From Peromyscus leucopus (Eukaryota; Chordata; Mammalia; Rodentia; Cricetidae), in assembly GCF_004664715.2 (NCBI RefSeq), contig NC_051075.1, forward strand, positions 27,212,715-27,276,714: a stretch of 64,000 nt of DNA, in the 5' to 3' direction. A program made the translations under genes and the position numbers. This document shows, piece by piece, positions 50,750-61,454 of the stretch; within the stretch, counting starts at the first letter, position 1; every line of letters begins with the position of its first letter. A model generated the notes under the pieces. It saw only the letters and a program-made list of their open reading frames with translations. It was not told where the DNA came from and made no database searches.

Positions 50750-51990
50750 TGAAGAATGTGAGGCAGGCGGAGACAGGAGCTTGACCCTTTTTGGTCTGGG
50801 GAGTCGTGGAGGTAAGAGGTGACTTTGGCTGCTCCTTCACTTCTCTGATCTTTCAGCATTTACTCTGATATCTGATTCTGGGTTTTTATCGTTAAGACCA
50901 ATTAGAGTTTGCACTACAGGTGTGTCTCATTGTCATGAAAAGCCTTAGGTTATTAAAACATTTTAAATGCCATATTCTATAGGTCTTTGAAGTGTTTGAA
51001 GACCATCTATTTAAAATATATGTTTGGCCGGGTGGTGGTGGCGCATGCCTTTAATCCCAGCACTCGGGAAGCAGAGCCAGGTGGATCTCTTGAGTTGAGG
51101 CCAGCCTGGGCTACAGAGTGAGATCCAGGACAGGCATCAAAACTACACAGAGAAACCCTGTCTCAAAAAAAAAAAAAAAAAAAAAAAAATCAAGTAAAAT
51201 AAAAATATCTTTGTATGATCTTGAAAACATGCCTAACATGACTAAGTTTGATTGTTACAGATGGCTATTAACCTGTATTTCTTTATTATCCTAAATAGTT
51301 TTCAAGGACTAAAATTTTTGGTTGTGAGCCTAGCCTTTAACGGCTGAGCTATCCCTCCAGCCCAAAATTTACATTTTTAAATAAGCTGCATTGGTACAAT
51401 ATCTTAAACAAGAATAGAAACATAATATACAGTATAACAAAAAACCCTTAATTTTTATAAATATACAAAACTCCATACCAATGTAAAATATTTGAGACTA
51501 GTGGTTGTTCAAAAGTAGACTCAATAATCCACCCTTTTATCTCATCATTTTTATATTATATTCCCCCTTTTTGCCTTTAGAAAGAGATTCTCGAATTTGA
51601 TGTCCTTTGTTTAGTTTTCTCCTCGACCATGAGCAACAACTTGTAACCAAACCCCTAAACAATGACAAATGTCCATAACCCATTGAATGACCAAAAACTA
51701 CCCACTCCCACCTCTTGGGAAAGTAGTCATCATGTTCTGTAGACTGCTTCCTGTTGTCTGTGGGCGATGACATCTTTGGGAAACCCTGAGAAAACTGGGA
51801 TAATGGTCAAGTCCTGGAAAAACTAGCCATAACATTCTTGTCCAGGAAAATATGTGTATCTACTGTACTATCAAAGTCCATAACATTAACAAAGAATAAA
51901 ATTCAGAAAATTAATTTACCTTTTCATTGTGCATTTGTTGAGTTCTATAAGGGTACTTTCATAAAAGTATATGTTGTGTACTGAGGGAAA
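50750..51990 (-). mobile_element. Internal part of an ERV-like element, antisense
   Basis: Shares long stretches with 59930-60770 (for example cattgtcatgaaaagcctta, aaaactagccataacatt) and partly with 55200-55560. No LTR is seen at its borders. It is interrupted by a B1 at 51030-51190 at 'tttaaaatatat'. Confidence 0.65.
51030..51190 (+). mobile_element. B1 SINE
   Basis: ggccgggtggtggtggcgca head, long A tail. The uninterrupted target is visible at about 60175-60190. Confidence 0.94.
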
Positions 51991-52304
51991 GGTGGGCAAC
52001 CGGAAAAGACAGGAAGTGGAGTGCTGCCTCCCAAGTTGTTTACCTAGGAGACTGCTGCAGCAAGGTTGCCCGGGAACCACCTGGAAAGGTGTTCACCACA
52101 CTGCAAAAGAATGTTTGTTCTGTGGAAATTTCTACAAACCTCAGGCTGCTTTGGGAACTTTAATATGGAATACTATTGTATTCATTTGAGTTGTTCGCCT
52201 GTCCAGCAAGGGGAGTGGAACATACCAGTGTCATTTGGATGTGGAAATGGTCTAGGAATAAGTGAGAATTCATGAATTTTTCCTGGTTTAATTTTCTTGT
52301 CTAG

Positions 52305-52363
52305 ATGGGCCAGTCTTCTCTGAAATGCAATCTAGTAGAAATGATACCAAAGATGATCATGGT
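52305..52363 (+). CDS. Mia2: Cassette B exon 1 (copy of 42599-42657)
   Basis: The exon is 59 nt with acceptor ttttcttgtctag and donor GGT|gtaagt. It encodes (D)[20 protein letters not shown] count eight differences from the cassette A exon, far more than in the adjoining intron. Here M and DD match the family where cassette A does not. Confidence 0.8.
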
Positions 52364-55300
52364 GTAAGTATTGGAAATTGAATTCTACCTATGTATCCAT
52401 AACCAGTTTCTTGATTTTACTAGAACAAGGCTAGAGCTATTCTACTTGTGAATATCAAGATATTAATAAAATATACTTCTGCTTAGCATTATTAGCACTG
52501 TTTCATTTCTGGCTTGTAACCTTTGGTGAAATAGTACAAGTGATAAGCCAGGTTTTGATGATGTATGTAAACCTGGCATTTTGGCAGGCTGAGGGAAGGG
52601 AATTTTGTGAATTCAAAGTCAGTGTGGGCTCCATAAGGAGATCTTGTCTCAAAAACAACAACAAAAAATCCCAACAAATAATGGGCTAGAGAATTGGCTT
52701 AGAGGTTAAGAGCATTGGCTGCTCTCCTAGAGGACCTGGGTTTGGTTCCCAGCACCCTCGTGGTGGTTCACAACTATTCTATTCCAGTCTCAAGGGATCT
52801 GAAGCTCTATTCTATTCTCCAAGAACACTGAATGTACATGCAGACATACATGCAGGCAAAACCCCCATACATGTGAAATAAATAGAACATATTAAAAGAA
52901 ATGAGAAAGAAACCTGACAGCTCCCACCTTAAAAACAAGTACTTTTAGATGGATTTTAAAGCTTCTTCACTAGCTGAACACAATTTCAGAGTTTCTTCCT
53001 TGAAGTTTTATTTGAATCTTAAAATATATTTTAGTTTTAAAATATAACATTGATTTTGGCCATTTTGAGATGATCAGTATCTTCACATTTTCTTTTTGAG
53101 TGTATATTTGATAAACTCCTGTTTAAGTGTGAGCTAGGTAGAGACTATTACTGCCATGCTTAAGTTCTCTGTTGAGTTAGTAAAAATACTTATTAGGATA
53201 GGGAACAAGCGGTTCCTACACTGGTGTGAAAACCTGAGCCTGTTCTCCGGCTTTCTAGAATATCATGGACCACTTTTGGTGTAGGTGCCTACATGCTTTC
53301 TTCTATGCCTGATGCTCCCAGGAAAGGAGCTGTGAATCGAGCCACTTTACTGACTGCTGACTGTCAATCTGTTACAGAACTCAAAAGTGCCTGATTCTCC
53401 TGGTCATGGCTTTGTCCCTTCACTGGGTCCCCCAGTTCCTCCTGTGGACCCAAGGAGCCAGTTTATGGGAAGGGCCTGCCCCTTCCCCCCACCTTCTCCA
53501 AGAAACATCTATGGAGCTCCTCCAGATTATTATTCTCCACCTAACGATATCCCTGGCCCACCATGTCTTCCATTCCCAGGTAGGCTTTTTTTAAAGAGTC
53601 CATGTATGTGTCAACATTTATCTGTGCTTTTCTTCAAGTTTGATTCCTGCTGCTGTGTAGCTAGTTTTTTTGTTCCTGCCTGGCCCATGGTAGGACAAAT
53701 CTCTCTCACCCATCAGTCCCACAGCTGCTCAGACCCAACCAAGTAAACACACAGAGACTTATATTACTTATAAACTGTATGGCCATGGTAGGCTTTTTGT
53801 TATCTAGTTCTTCTATCTTTTTTTTTGTTTTGTTTTTTGTTTTTTCGAGACAGGGTTTCTCTGTGTAGCTTTGCGCCTTTCCTGGAACTCGCTTTGGAGA
53901 CCAGGCTGGCCTCGAACTCACAGAGATCCGCCTGCCTCTGCCTCCCGAGTGCTGGGATTAAAGGCGTGCGCCACCACCGCCCGGTTAGTTCTTCTATCTT
54001 AAATTAACCCATTTCTATTAGTCTATAAGTTGTCACGTGGCTCGTGGCTTACCGGTACCTTACATTTTGCTTGTCTTGTCGGTGGCTGGCAGTGGCTCCT
54101 TTCTGTCTTTTACTTTTTAGAATTTTTTTGTTTGTTTGTCTCGCCTATATTTTTTGTCTGTCTACTGGCCAATCAGTGTTTTATTTATTAACCAATCAGA
54201 GTAACCCATTTAACATACGAAACATCCCACAGCACTTCCCCTTTTCTTTCTTTTTTTTTTTAAAAGGATGGTTTTAACTTTTACATAGTAAAATTACATA
54301 TAACAAAACAATTATCAAGCAAGAATTATAGTTACAATATCTAGTTTATTTATAATATCTAGTCTATTTGTATTTGGCAAAATAAAAGAAGATATCCTAT
54401 CTAACCTATATTTATGAGTCTAAGGTTTTATATCTAATTTATTTTTTATCATAACTGAGGAGATTATAACAATCTAGTCTTTAACTACATCAAAGACCCC
54501 AGAAGGATATATTATTACCTGAGGAATGGGAGAAGGATGTAAGCAACTTTCGGGAGTCTTGCAGGGTAGACAGAGACAGCTGACAGCCTGGACAGTCACC
54601 TAATGTTCCTTTGCAAAGTTGGGGCATCTGTATTCAGCCCACAGTCCTAGAGTCTCTCAGTCATTTTTTTTTTTTTAACTTTTATTTATTTTATTTTACA
54701 ATACCATTCAGTTCTACATATCAGCCATGGGTTCCCCTATTCTCCCCCCTCCTACCCCCTCCCCTTACCCCCAGCTCACCCCCCATTCCCACCTCTTCCA
54801 GGGCAAATCCTCCCCCAAGGACTGTGATCAACCTGGTAGACTCAGTTCAGGCAGGTCCAGTCCCTTCCTCCCAGCCTGAGCCAAGTGTCCCTGCATAAAC
54901 TCCAGGTTTCAAATAGCCAACTCTGTCAGTCATTTTTCTTTATGTCCTGTAGAATGTCTGGAAGTTTTCTCTGTGAAGCAGGAACCTGAAGGACAATTTC
55001 GCCAAGGAAAGTTCAATGGTCACCTTCCTATGGGTCCTGTATGTCCAGTTGATATATTTTTTTTAAGCAGTACAGGCAAGAACAGTTTTTTTTGTCCAAA
55101 TGGCTATTTTTGTCAAGAAGAAGATAAACTCTATATAGAGTTTCTTTGATGCCCATCCTCCTCTCTTAAGTAAATCGGTGTTGCCAAGAACAGACATGTC
55201 TCACTGTCCAGAAAGTCTAAATTTTTAAAAACATTTTAAATGTCATATTCTGTAGGTCTTTGAAGTATTTGAAGATTACCTGTCTATCTGAAATATATCT

Positions 55301-56820
55301 ATGTATACCTAGAAAACAACATGACTATAAGTTTGACTATTATAGAAGATTAATTATTAATCTGTATTTCTTAATTATCCATTACAATCTAAATGAGTTA
55401 CATAAACATAATACCTTAAACAGAGTAGAAATATATATACAGTATAACAAAATTAACTTCAAAATTGTATCAATAAACTAAAATCTATACCAATGTAAAA
55501 CATTTTTAAACAAGTTATTGCTCTTTAAAAGTAGGTTCATTAATCTACCCTTTTCTGAGGGGCAGGATGATAGCGGCAGCGAAGAGTAAGAAAGGTGGTT
55601 TTAAGTCTCAGCTCTCAGCTACTGCTCTGACCGCTTGGGTTTTTAACTCTGTATTTGGCTCTGTGTTTCTTATTTAATAAGACGGTTACATCTACACTGG
55701 TGTGATAAACACTGACCAGAACCAGCTTGCAGAGGAGAGCGTTTACATGGCTCACAGGTTACAGTCCAGCAACAAAGAAAGCCAAGGCTTCACCTTGATC
55801 CACCTTAGCTAATTTTGAATTTTAACTGTATTGTGATAGTTCAGAGAATCACTGAATGTATAAGCAGTTTTAAGTTTAAAATTATGTGTATTTAATTTGA
55901 TAGAAATGTATTGTGTTCATTATTAAAATACTTACATTTTAGTCAAGATTACTGACTAAAGTGTTTTAAAGCCTTTTTCATAAATAGTTCCCACCTGATC
56001 ATATTTATTTAAAATCTAAGATCATATTTAGTTATTTGTTGAACTTAACTGAAATTCCTTCATACCCTTACATTTTAAAATAAAAATAATTTGTTGCTTT
56101 TACAGCACACTTTACCCTTTGGAACCACAGGTTTCTACACAGTAAATGATGTTTTCAAGTACTAGACAAGAACCAGCTTGGTTGTCCTAGGTAGCTGCTC
56201 TCTGATCTCATCTCTAGTTTTAAAGTTCTAGGTGAATCAAATGAATTTTGTTTGGTAAGTTTTAAGAAGGTCCTTGGCATTACAGAAAATGTTTTTTAGT
56301 AGACTATCAGGTCAGAATCACTGACCTGAATGCTAAGTTTGAAAATCTGACTACATTGAAAACCTGTTTTAAAGTAAGCCTTGAGTGTATTGAGATCTTG
56401 TGTAACTGCAAAGATAAGACAAACATACCTGAAATTAATGATATTCTTATTATTCCTATGTTGTGGAAGAAGTACATTTTTCAATATCAAAATTAATTTG
56501 TGAGATCAAATATTCTGGTGTGGGTGTTTGAATATCAGAATAACTACCGGAGCTAGTGGTTTTTAACAAGTGTGTAGTTTGGGGTTTCAACTTCCAATGT
56601 CCTTTGCTAATCTCTTTGAACAGGGAGAAATGTGTACCCACCGAGGGGCTTTCCACCTTACCTTCCCCCAAGAGCTGGGTTCTTCCCCCCACCCCCACAT
56701 CCTGAAAGCAGACATGAGCTCCCTCCAGACTTGATTTCACCTTCAAAAGAACCTGCAGAGGAACTTCAGAAACCTAAGAGACGTCGGGTGTCATTTTCTT
56801 CCCATATTGAGTTTATATAA
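52305..56820 (+). CDS. Mia2: Duplicated Mia2 terminal cassette B: three exons with a different C-terminus
   Basis: Joined exons 52305-52363, 53378-53579 and 56624-56820 keep intact AG/GT sites and the same phases as cassette A. They encode a complete alternative tail of about 152 residues ending at TAA 56818-56820. It could be used if exon 13 (phase 1) skips to 52305, or if exon 15 of cassette A (also ending in phase 1) splices to 52305, which would give two Pro-rich modules in tandem. It keeps some family residues that cassette A lost (SEM, DD, HELPPD, SKEPA) but carries VPSLGPP in place of VPPPGPP. The last about 20 residues are basic and unlike the family. No transcript evidence is available here; it could also be silent. 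Confidence 0.65.
53378..53579 (+). CDS. Mia2: Cassette B exon 2 (copy of 45307-45508)
   Basis: The exon is 202 nt with the same borders as its copy. Only four substitutions separate the two, and all four change residues: PP to SL in the VPPPGPP motif, F to I in NDFPG, and R to C in PPRLP. One Sec23-type PPP motif is therefore lost. Confidence 0.82.
53820..53986 (-). mobile_element. B1 SINE nested in the LTR, young, antisense
   Basis: Near-consensus B1; perfect 14-bp duplication agttcttctatctt at 53806-53819 and 53987-54000. Confidence 0.96.
54661..54925 (-). mobile_element. 5'-truncated L1 3' end, antisense
   Basis: Starts with a T tract, then 'taacttttatttattttatt' and an oligo-C-rich segment as in rodent L1 3' UTRs. 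Flanked by tcagtcatttt (about 54657 and 54926). Confidence 0.75.
56624..56820 (+). CDS. Mia2: Cassette B terminal exon with novel basic C-terminus
   Basis: There are 197 coding nt to TAA 56818-56820. The first about 75 nt equal cassette A; after ...[10 protein letters not shown] the copies diverge sharply. It continues HELPPDLISPSKEPAEELQK and ends PKRRRVSFSSHIEFI, replacing the usual EPQET end. The KRRR cluster and hydrophobic last residues are unlike the family tail. Confidence 0.75.
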
Positions 56821-57910
56821 CTCCTATTCCCTATGCAATTATTTTTTGCTCAAATGGAAGCTTAAGGGAATTAAAATTCTTAGGATAGTATTTTGTAAAT
56901 AAATATGATTTAAATATGAATCTTATGAGTAAGTTATTTCCATTTTATTTTATTCTGAATAGTATATTTTACTTTGATTACCTCATCCATAATTATGGTA
57001 GTTTTATATATGTACTCTTATAGTTGGGGATATCTTTTTTTTTTTATGCCAAATGCCGTTTATTGAAGGAGGGAGGAGGTCTTAAATACAGGCTTACAGC
57101 ACAATGGGAGAACCCTGGAGGGCAGAAGTTCGCTATAGATGTTTTACAATCTTGCATATAAGCTGTTAACGTCCATTGTGCAGGATACATAGATAAGGAA
57201 CTTCCCTTAAGCATTCAGGAGGGTGAAACCTGGGAGGGAATTAGCATAGGGTGGATATCAACGTCAAGGTCAGCAAGCAAGGCAACAGTTATCCAAAACG
57301 GGGGCCAGGGCCTTACATGTCCCCCTTTTACTAATAAATGAGACTCTGATTTAGGTTGCATGGGACGTCAGCAGGTCACCTTACCTGTCATGGAGATGCC
57401 TGCCCAGGCCACACAGGTGCTCTGTCTTAGGTTGGTGAGCGGCCCCCCTCCCTAGGCATTACCCGTCTCTGAATACTCATTATCATACTCGCTAAATTGT
57501 GTGTGAGCTGCAGAGTTAACTGCTGCCAAAGAACTCAAAGTGGCATTGGGCTTGCAATCTGTGCGACAGAGAAAAGACCAACAGAAGTCCTAACCTACCC
57601 ATAGCCAGTAGGCTAAAGGCAACTGAGCCATTCCCTTCCTTAACGAGCCTTACTGCAAATTGGAGTCCTTGTAAGATGGTATCCCAAAAGCAAATTATGG
57701 TAGTTTTATGTATGTAATCTTATAGTTGGGGATATCTTAAACTCAAAAGGCTGTGTCTTTATACCAGGAATGTGTTCACCGTGGTTGTAGACAAATGTAA
57801 AAGTAACTTTATGTATAATGAAATAAATTTTAATTGATTTAAAGTCTTGTTTGGCACTGTTTAATAATAAAACCAGTAATAAAATAATGAACATGGTTCC
57901 ATAAATTAGT
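56821..57910 (+). other. 3' UTR of cassette B, split by a retroposed insertion
   Basis: AATAAA occurs at 56898-56903 and, beyond the insertion, at 57822-57827. The region is homologous to 46665-47090. If the distal signal were used, a retroposed ERV fragment (57035-57690) would lie within the 3' UTR in antisense orientation. Confidence 0.6.
57035..57692 (-). mobile_element. Retroposed polyadenylated ERV transcript fragment
   Basis: Absent from the matching place in copy A (about 46935). On the minus strand it reads a short open stretch, a purine tract (aaaagggggaca), a U3-like segment starting TGTAAGG, an AATAAA signal, then a poly-A tail. It ends at the RNA cleavage site, not at an LTR end. 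A direct repeat of about 45 bp (aattatggtagttttat ... ggggatatc) flanks it at about 56990-57034 and 57693-57737. This fits L1-mediated retroposition of an ERV mRNA rather than integration. Confidence 0.82.
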
Positions 57911-57957
57911 CTTTTTACCTGTAGCAATAATTCAGTGGTTCAAAAGTCAAGCAGTTG

Positions 57958-58180
57958 GGGCTGCAGAGACGGTGGCTCAGTGGTTAAGAGTACTGGCTGC
58001 TCTTCCAGAGGACCTGGGTTTGGTTCCCAGAATCCACATGGCAGTCCCAAGCCTCTGTAACTCCAGCTCCAGGGAATCCAATGGCCTCTTCTGGCCTCTA
58101 GATGCACCAGGCATGCATGTAATGCACAGATATGCATGTAGACAAAACATCTGCACACATAAAATTATATTTTAAGAAAA
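57958..58180 (+). mobile_element. B2 SINE downstream of cassette B
   Basis: Duplicated copy of the B2 at 47150-47375 with few substitutions. Confidence 0.92.
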
Positions 58181-58315
58181 GATAAAGCATGTTGTGATCT
58201 TATAAAATATGTATCCTATATCTTGTAGTTAGATATGAATGACCCAAATAAATTAATAAACTTTAAAAAGTTAAATATGGATTACATTTTAATATGTGTA
58301 TCTACTGTACTATCA

Positions 58316-58422
58316 GGACTCAGGAGTTCAAGGCCTGAGTAGTCTACAGAGTGCATTCTACAACAGCCAGAGCTGTTACACAGAGAACCCCCACCCATCC
58401 TCTCAAAAAAAAAAAAAAAAGA
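58316..58422 (+). mobile_element. B1 3' fragment at the right edge of copy B
   Basis: Only the 3' half of a B1 (caggagttcaaggcctgagt ... A tract). It directly follows the 25-nt segment shared with 51849-51873. Confidence 0.75.
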
Positions 58423-58439
58423 ATTTCAAAGATTTCTAT

Positions 58440-61400
58440 GGTGTAGTGTGGGCAGATATTTCTTTGGGCTGCCTGCTCCCCAATAATGACACAGAAACTT
58501 CTTACTAAAATTGTGAACGCTTGGCTAACAGCTTAGGCTTGTGGTTTAGCTAGCTCTTATAACTTAAATGAACCCGTTTCTATTAATCTAATGGCTGCCA
58601 CATTGCTCGTAGCTTGTTACCTCATCTCCTATATGACCTTCCTCTGCATCTCCTGGCGATGCTACCTTCTTCCCAGCATCCTCTCTGCCCTGAAAATCCT
58701 GCCTAGCTATTGGCTGTTCAGCTTTTTATTAAACCAATCAAAGTGACACATCGTCACAGTGTACAAAAAGATTATTCCACAACAATTCCTCTTTTTGTCT
58801 AAATAAAAAGGAAAGATTTTAACTCTAATAAACTATATATAATAAGAACAATCATCAAGCAAGAATTAATTCACAAAATCCAATCCATGTGCATTTGGCA
58901 TATTTAGAGAAAATGCTCCATTATCTACCCTATCTTGTTGAATTCAAAGGTTTTTATTATTATTTTTTAAAGATTTATTTATTTATTATGTATACAGTGC
59001 TCTGTCTGCATGTATGCCTGCAGGCCAGTAGAGGGAGCCAGATCTCACTACATTTGGTTGTGAGCCACCATATGGGTGCTGGGAATTGAACTCAGGACCT
59101 CTGGAAGAACAGCCAGTGTTCTTAGCCTCTGAGCTATCTCTCCAGCCCTGAATTCAAAGTTTTATACCTAAACCATTTTTTTTTACTATAACTTGTACTA
59201 CCATCCTAAAAATATCTTTGTAGACCTTAACTAAAACATGGTTTTAGAGAAACAAAAGTTTTTATATTTTTTAACCTTATAACTTTACATCTCTTATGTA
59301 AGTTCTTTCCTGAATTTGATAACAAGAGAAACTGTAAAACTATAACTATCTAGTCTTCAATCTCTATCAGAGACGCATGAAGGATAAAATATTACTTGAG
59401 TTAACAGGAAGTGCAGAAAATGCAACTTCCATAACTAAGAAATGACAGAGACATCTTGCTGCCTTGGACAGTCACCCCAAGTTTCTCTGTAATATTGGGT
59501 CATCCAACTTCAGCCTACAGGCCTAAAATATCTGACAGACTGTTCTGTGAAGCAGGAATTTTGAAGGGCTGTCCTACCTTGTCTTGGCAGTTTGGCAGAT
59601 GCTTTCTTTTGTGTCCTGCTTATCCAATTTGGGCAGCATGTCAGCAATTGAGGCAAGGGCAGTTTCTTTGCCCATTGGCTGACTTTACCACAAATGAAAG
59701 CAAACTCCATAAGGAGGTTTTCTTTGGTGTCCATCTTCCTTTTATGAAGTAGATTGGTGCTGCCAGGAACAGATGTATGTGGTGATAATTTGCTTGTGCT
59801 CTAACACATAAAGCTTGCAAGAAGATCAGAGGGTGGAGCTAGCCATTAGTTAACCATAGAGGTCTGGAGGTCTGTGTAGAAAGGAGACAGGAAATGATAT
59901 GGCTTGGTGATGAGAGGAATATAAGGCAGGTATAGATAGGAGCTCAACTCTTTTTGGTCTGAGGAGTCGTGTAGGTAAGAGCTGACTTTGGCTGTTCTTT
60001 TACTTCTTTGATCTTTCAGCATTTATCCTAATATCTGACTCTGGGTTTTTATTACTAAGACCAATTTGAATTCCCGCTACAGATATGTCTCATTGTCATG
60101 AAAAGCCTTAGGTTATTAAAACATTTTAAATGCCATGTTCTATAGGTCTTTAAAGTGTTTGAAGACTATCTATTTAAAATATATCTTTGTATGGCCTTGA
60201 AAACATGCCTAACATGACTAAGTTTGATTGTTACAGATGACTATTAACCTGTATTCTTTATTATCCTAAAGAGTTTTTAAGGACTAAAACTTTACCTTTT
60301 TAAATAAGCTGCATTGGTACAATATCTTAAACAAGAATAGAAACATATATACAATATAACAACAAAAAAACCCTTAAATTTATATCAATATGCAAAACTC
60401 CATACCAAAATGTAAAATATTTGAGACTAGTGATTGTTCAAAAGCAGACTCAATAATCCACCCTTTTATCTCATCATTTTTATATTATGTTCCCCCTTTT
60501 TGCCTTTAGAGATTCTTGAATTTAATGTCCTTTGTTTAGTTTTCTCCCCAGCCATGAACAACTTGTAGCCAAACCCCCTAAATGATGACAAATGTCCATA
60601 ACCCATTGAATGACCAAAAACTAACCATTCCCACCTCTTGGGAAAGTGGTCATCATGTTCTCTAGACTGCTTCCTATTGTCTGTGGGTGATGACATCTTT
60701 GGGAAACCCTGAGAAAATTAGGATAATGGTCGTTTGGAAAAACTAGCCATAACATTTGTTGTCCAGTGTCTGTGCAATGGGAAAGCACAAGACTTATCTG
60801 TAGACCTGGCTGGAATAGTCTTATCAGGCTGGACTATTTCAGCCAGCAACCTTGAAGCTGTTCTGGATACAGAACTCTTGAGCAAACTGCAACACAGGCA
60901 CTCTGAGGGGCTGGATCACTTGGCCCACCTGTTTTCATTAGTATCTGGTCTCCTTGCTCTGAAAATACAAACTTTCAAAGGTAACATATATATCTGCATT
61001 AACACACATATGGACTGCACTATATGCAAGCCAGCTAAAGACGATTATTTTATGTTTGAACAGGTAAAATATATGTGACCTGTCTAGTAGTTCTCTAGGT
61101 TTATGTTTTTAGTCTCCAGCCAGGATTTTCAGGGGTTTTTCCCCAATCAAACCTGATGTGTATCAATCTTCAAGGAATCCACAGCCTTTCGTTTTCTGTG
61201 GAAACTAAAGTATAACCTCTTCCCCAAAGCAATACATTTTCTGAATTCCATTTTAATGTTAATGCATCCTAAAGTATGTGTCATGTCATAAGCCCAAGCA
61301 AGGCAGTTTCTGCATCTTTGTGTTCAACCATAAGAACACTGTCCTTCCCAGCCCCACACTACTGGCTCCCTAAATTCTTTAATCATGGGGTGGTGGGAGA

Positions 61401-61454
61401 TATGGAAAAATTGTTTGACTCATTTTGTTCATACTGTCTTTTTGGCAGTGCTGG
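58440..61454 (-). mobile_element. ERV-like element, antisense: LTR plus long internal part
   Basis: The LTR-like part at 58440-58785 (tagctcttataacttaaatg, aaaccaatcaaagtgacaca) is followed by A/T-rich internal sequence. It resembles 24885-25310, 54241-55690 and 50750-51990. I saw no intact gag, pol or env frame, so it is probably non-autonomous. The second LTR is not found before the ERVL-like element at 61455. Confidence 0.72.
58950..59148 (-). mobile_element. B2 SINE nested in the ERV-like element, antisense
   Basis: Antisense B2 with the 11-bp duplication tgaattcaaag at 58939-58949 and 59149-59159. Confidence 0.95.

Larger units (their letters stand above)
53651..55690 (-). mobile_element. 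ERV-like element in the last intron of cassette B, antisense
   Basis: The LTR-like part (53651-54240) and internal A/T-rich part (54241-55690) are absent from the matching place in cassette A (after 45560), so it inserted after the duplication or was lost from A. On the minus strand an A/G-rich tract adjoins the LTR. A B1 and an L1 3' end are nested inside. Confidence 0.78.
52217..58290 (+). repeat. Tandem segmental duplication, copy B
   Basis: This is the second copy of 42510-47494, in the same orientation about 4.7 kb further on. All three exons, their splice sites, the 3' UTR and even the downstream B2 SINE are present. Sequence left of 52217 does not resemble the sequence left of 42510, which is a truncated LTR-like repeat. 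At the right end copy B stops abruptly and a short stretch identical to 51849-51873 follows. Confidence 0.95.

Noticed and set aside
53820..54007. Open frames through antisense B1 copies ([10 protein letters not shown]..., recurring at 3921, 8793, 10107 and elsewhere)
   Set aside because: Common translation of SINE consensus, not genes.
50750..60770. Similarity of 50750-51990 to 59930-60770 as part of the cassette duplication
   Set aside because: Spacing does not match the cassette offset and related sequence also lies at 55200-55560, so these are better read as separate copies of one ERV-like family.
60734..61078. 114-codon + strand frame in the ERV-like element
   Set aside because: On the strand opposite to the element, no retroviral motif, and the related copy at 51780-51900 does not keep it.
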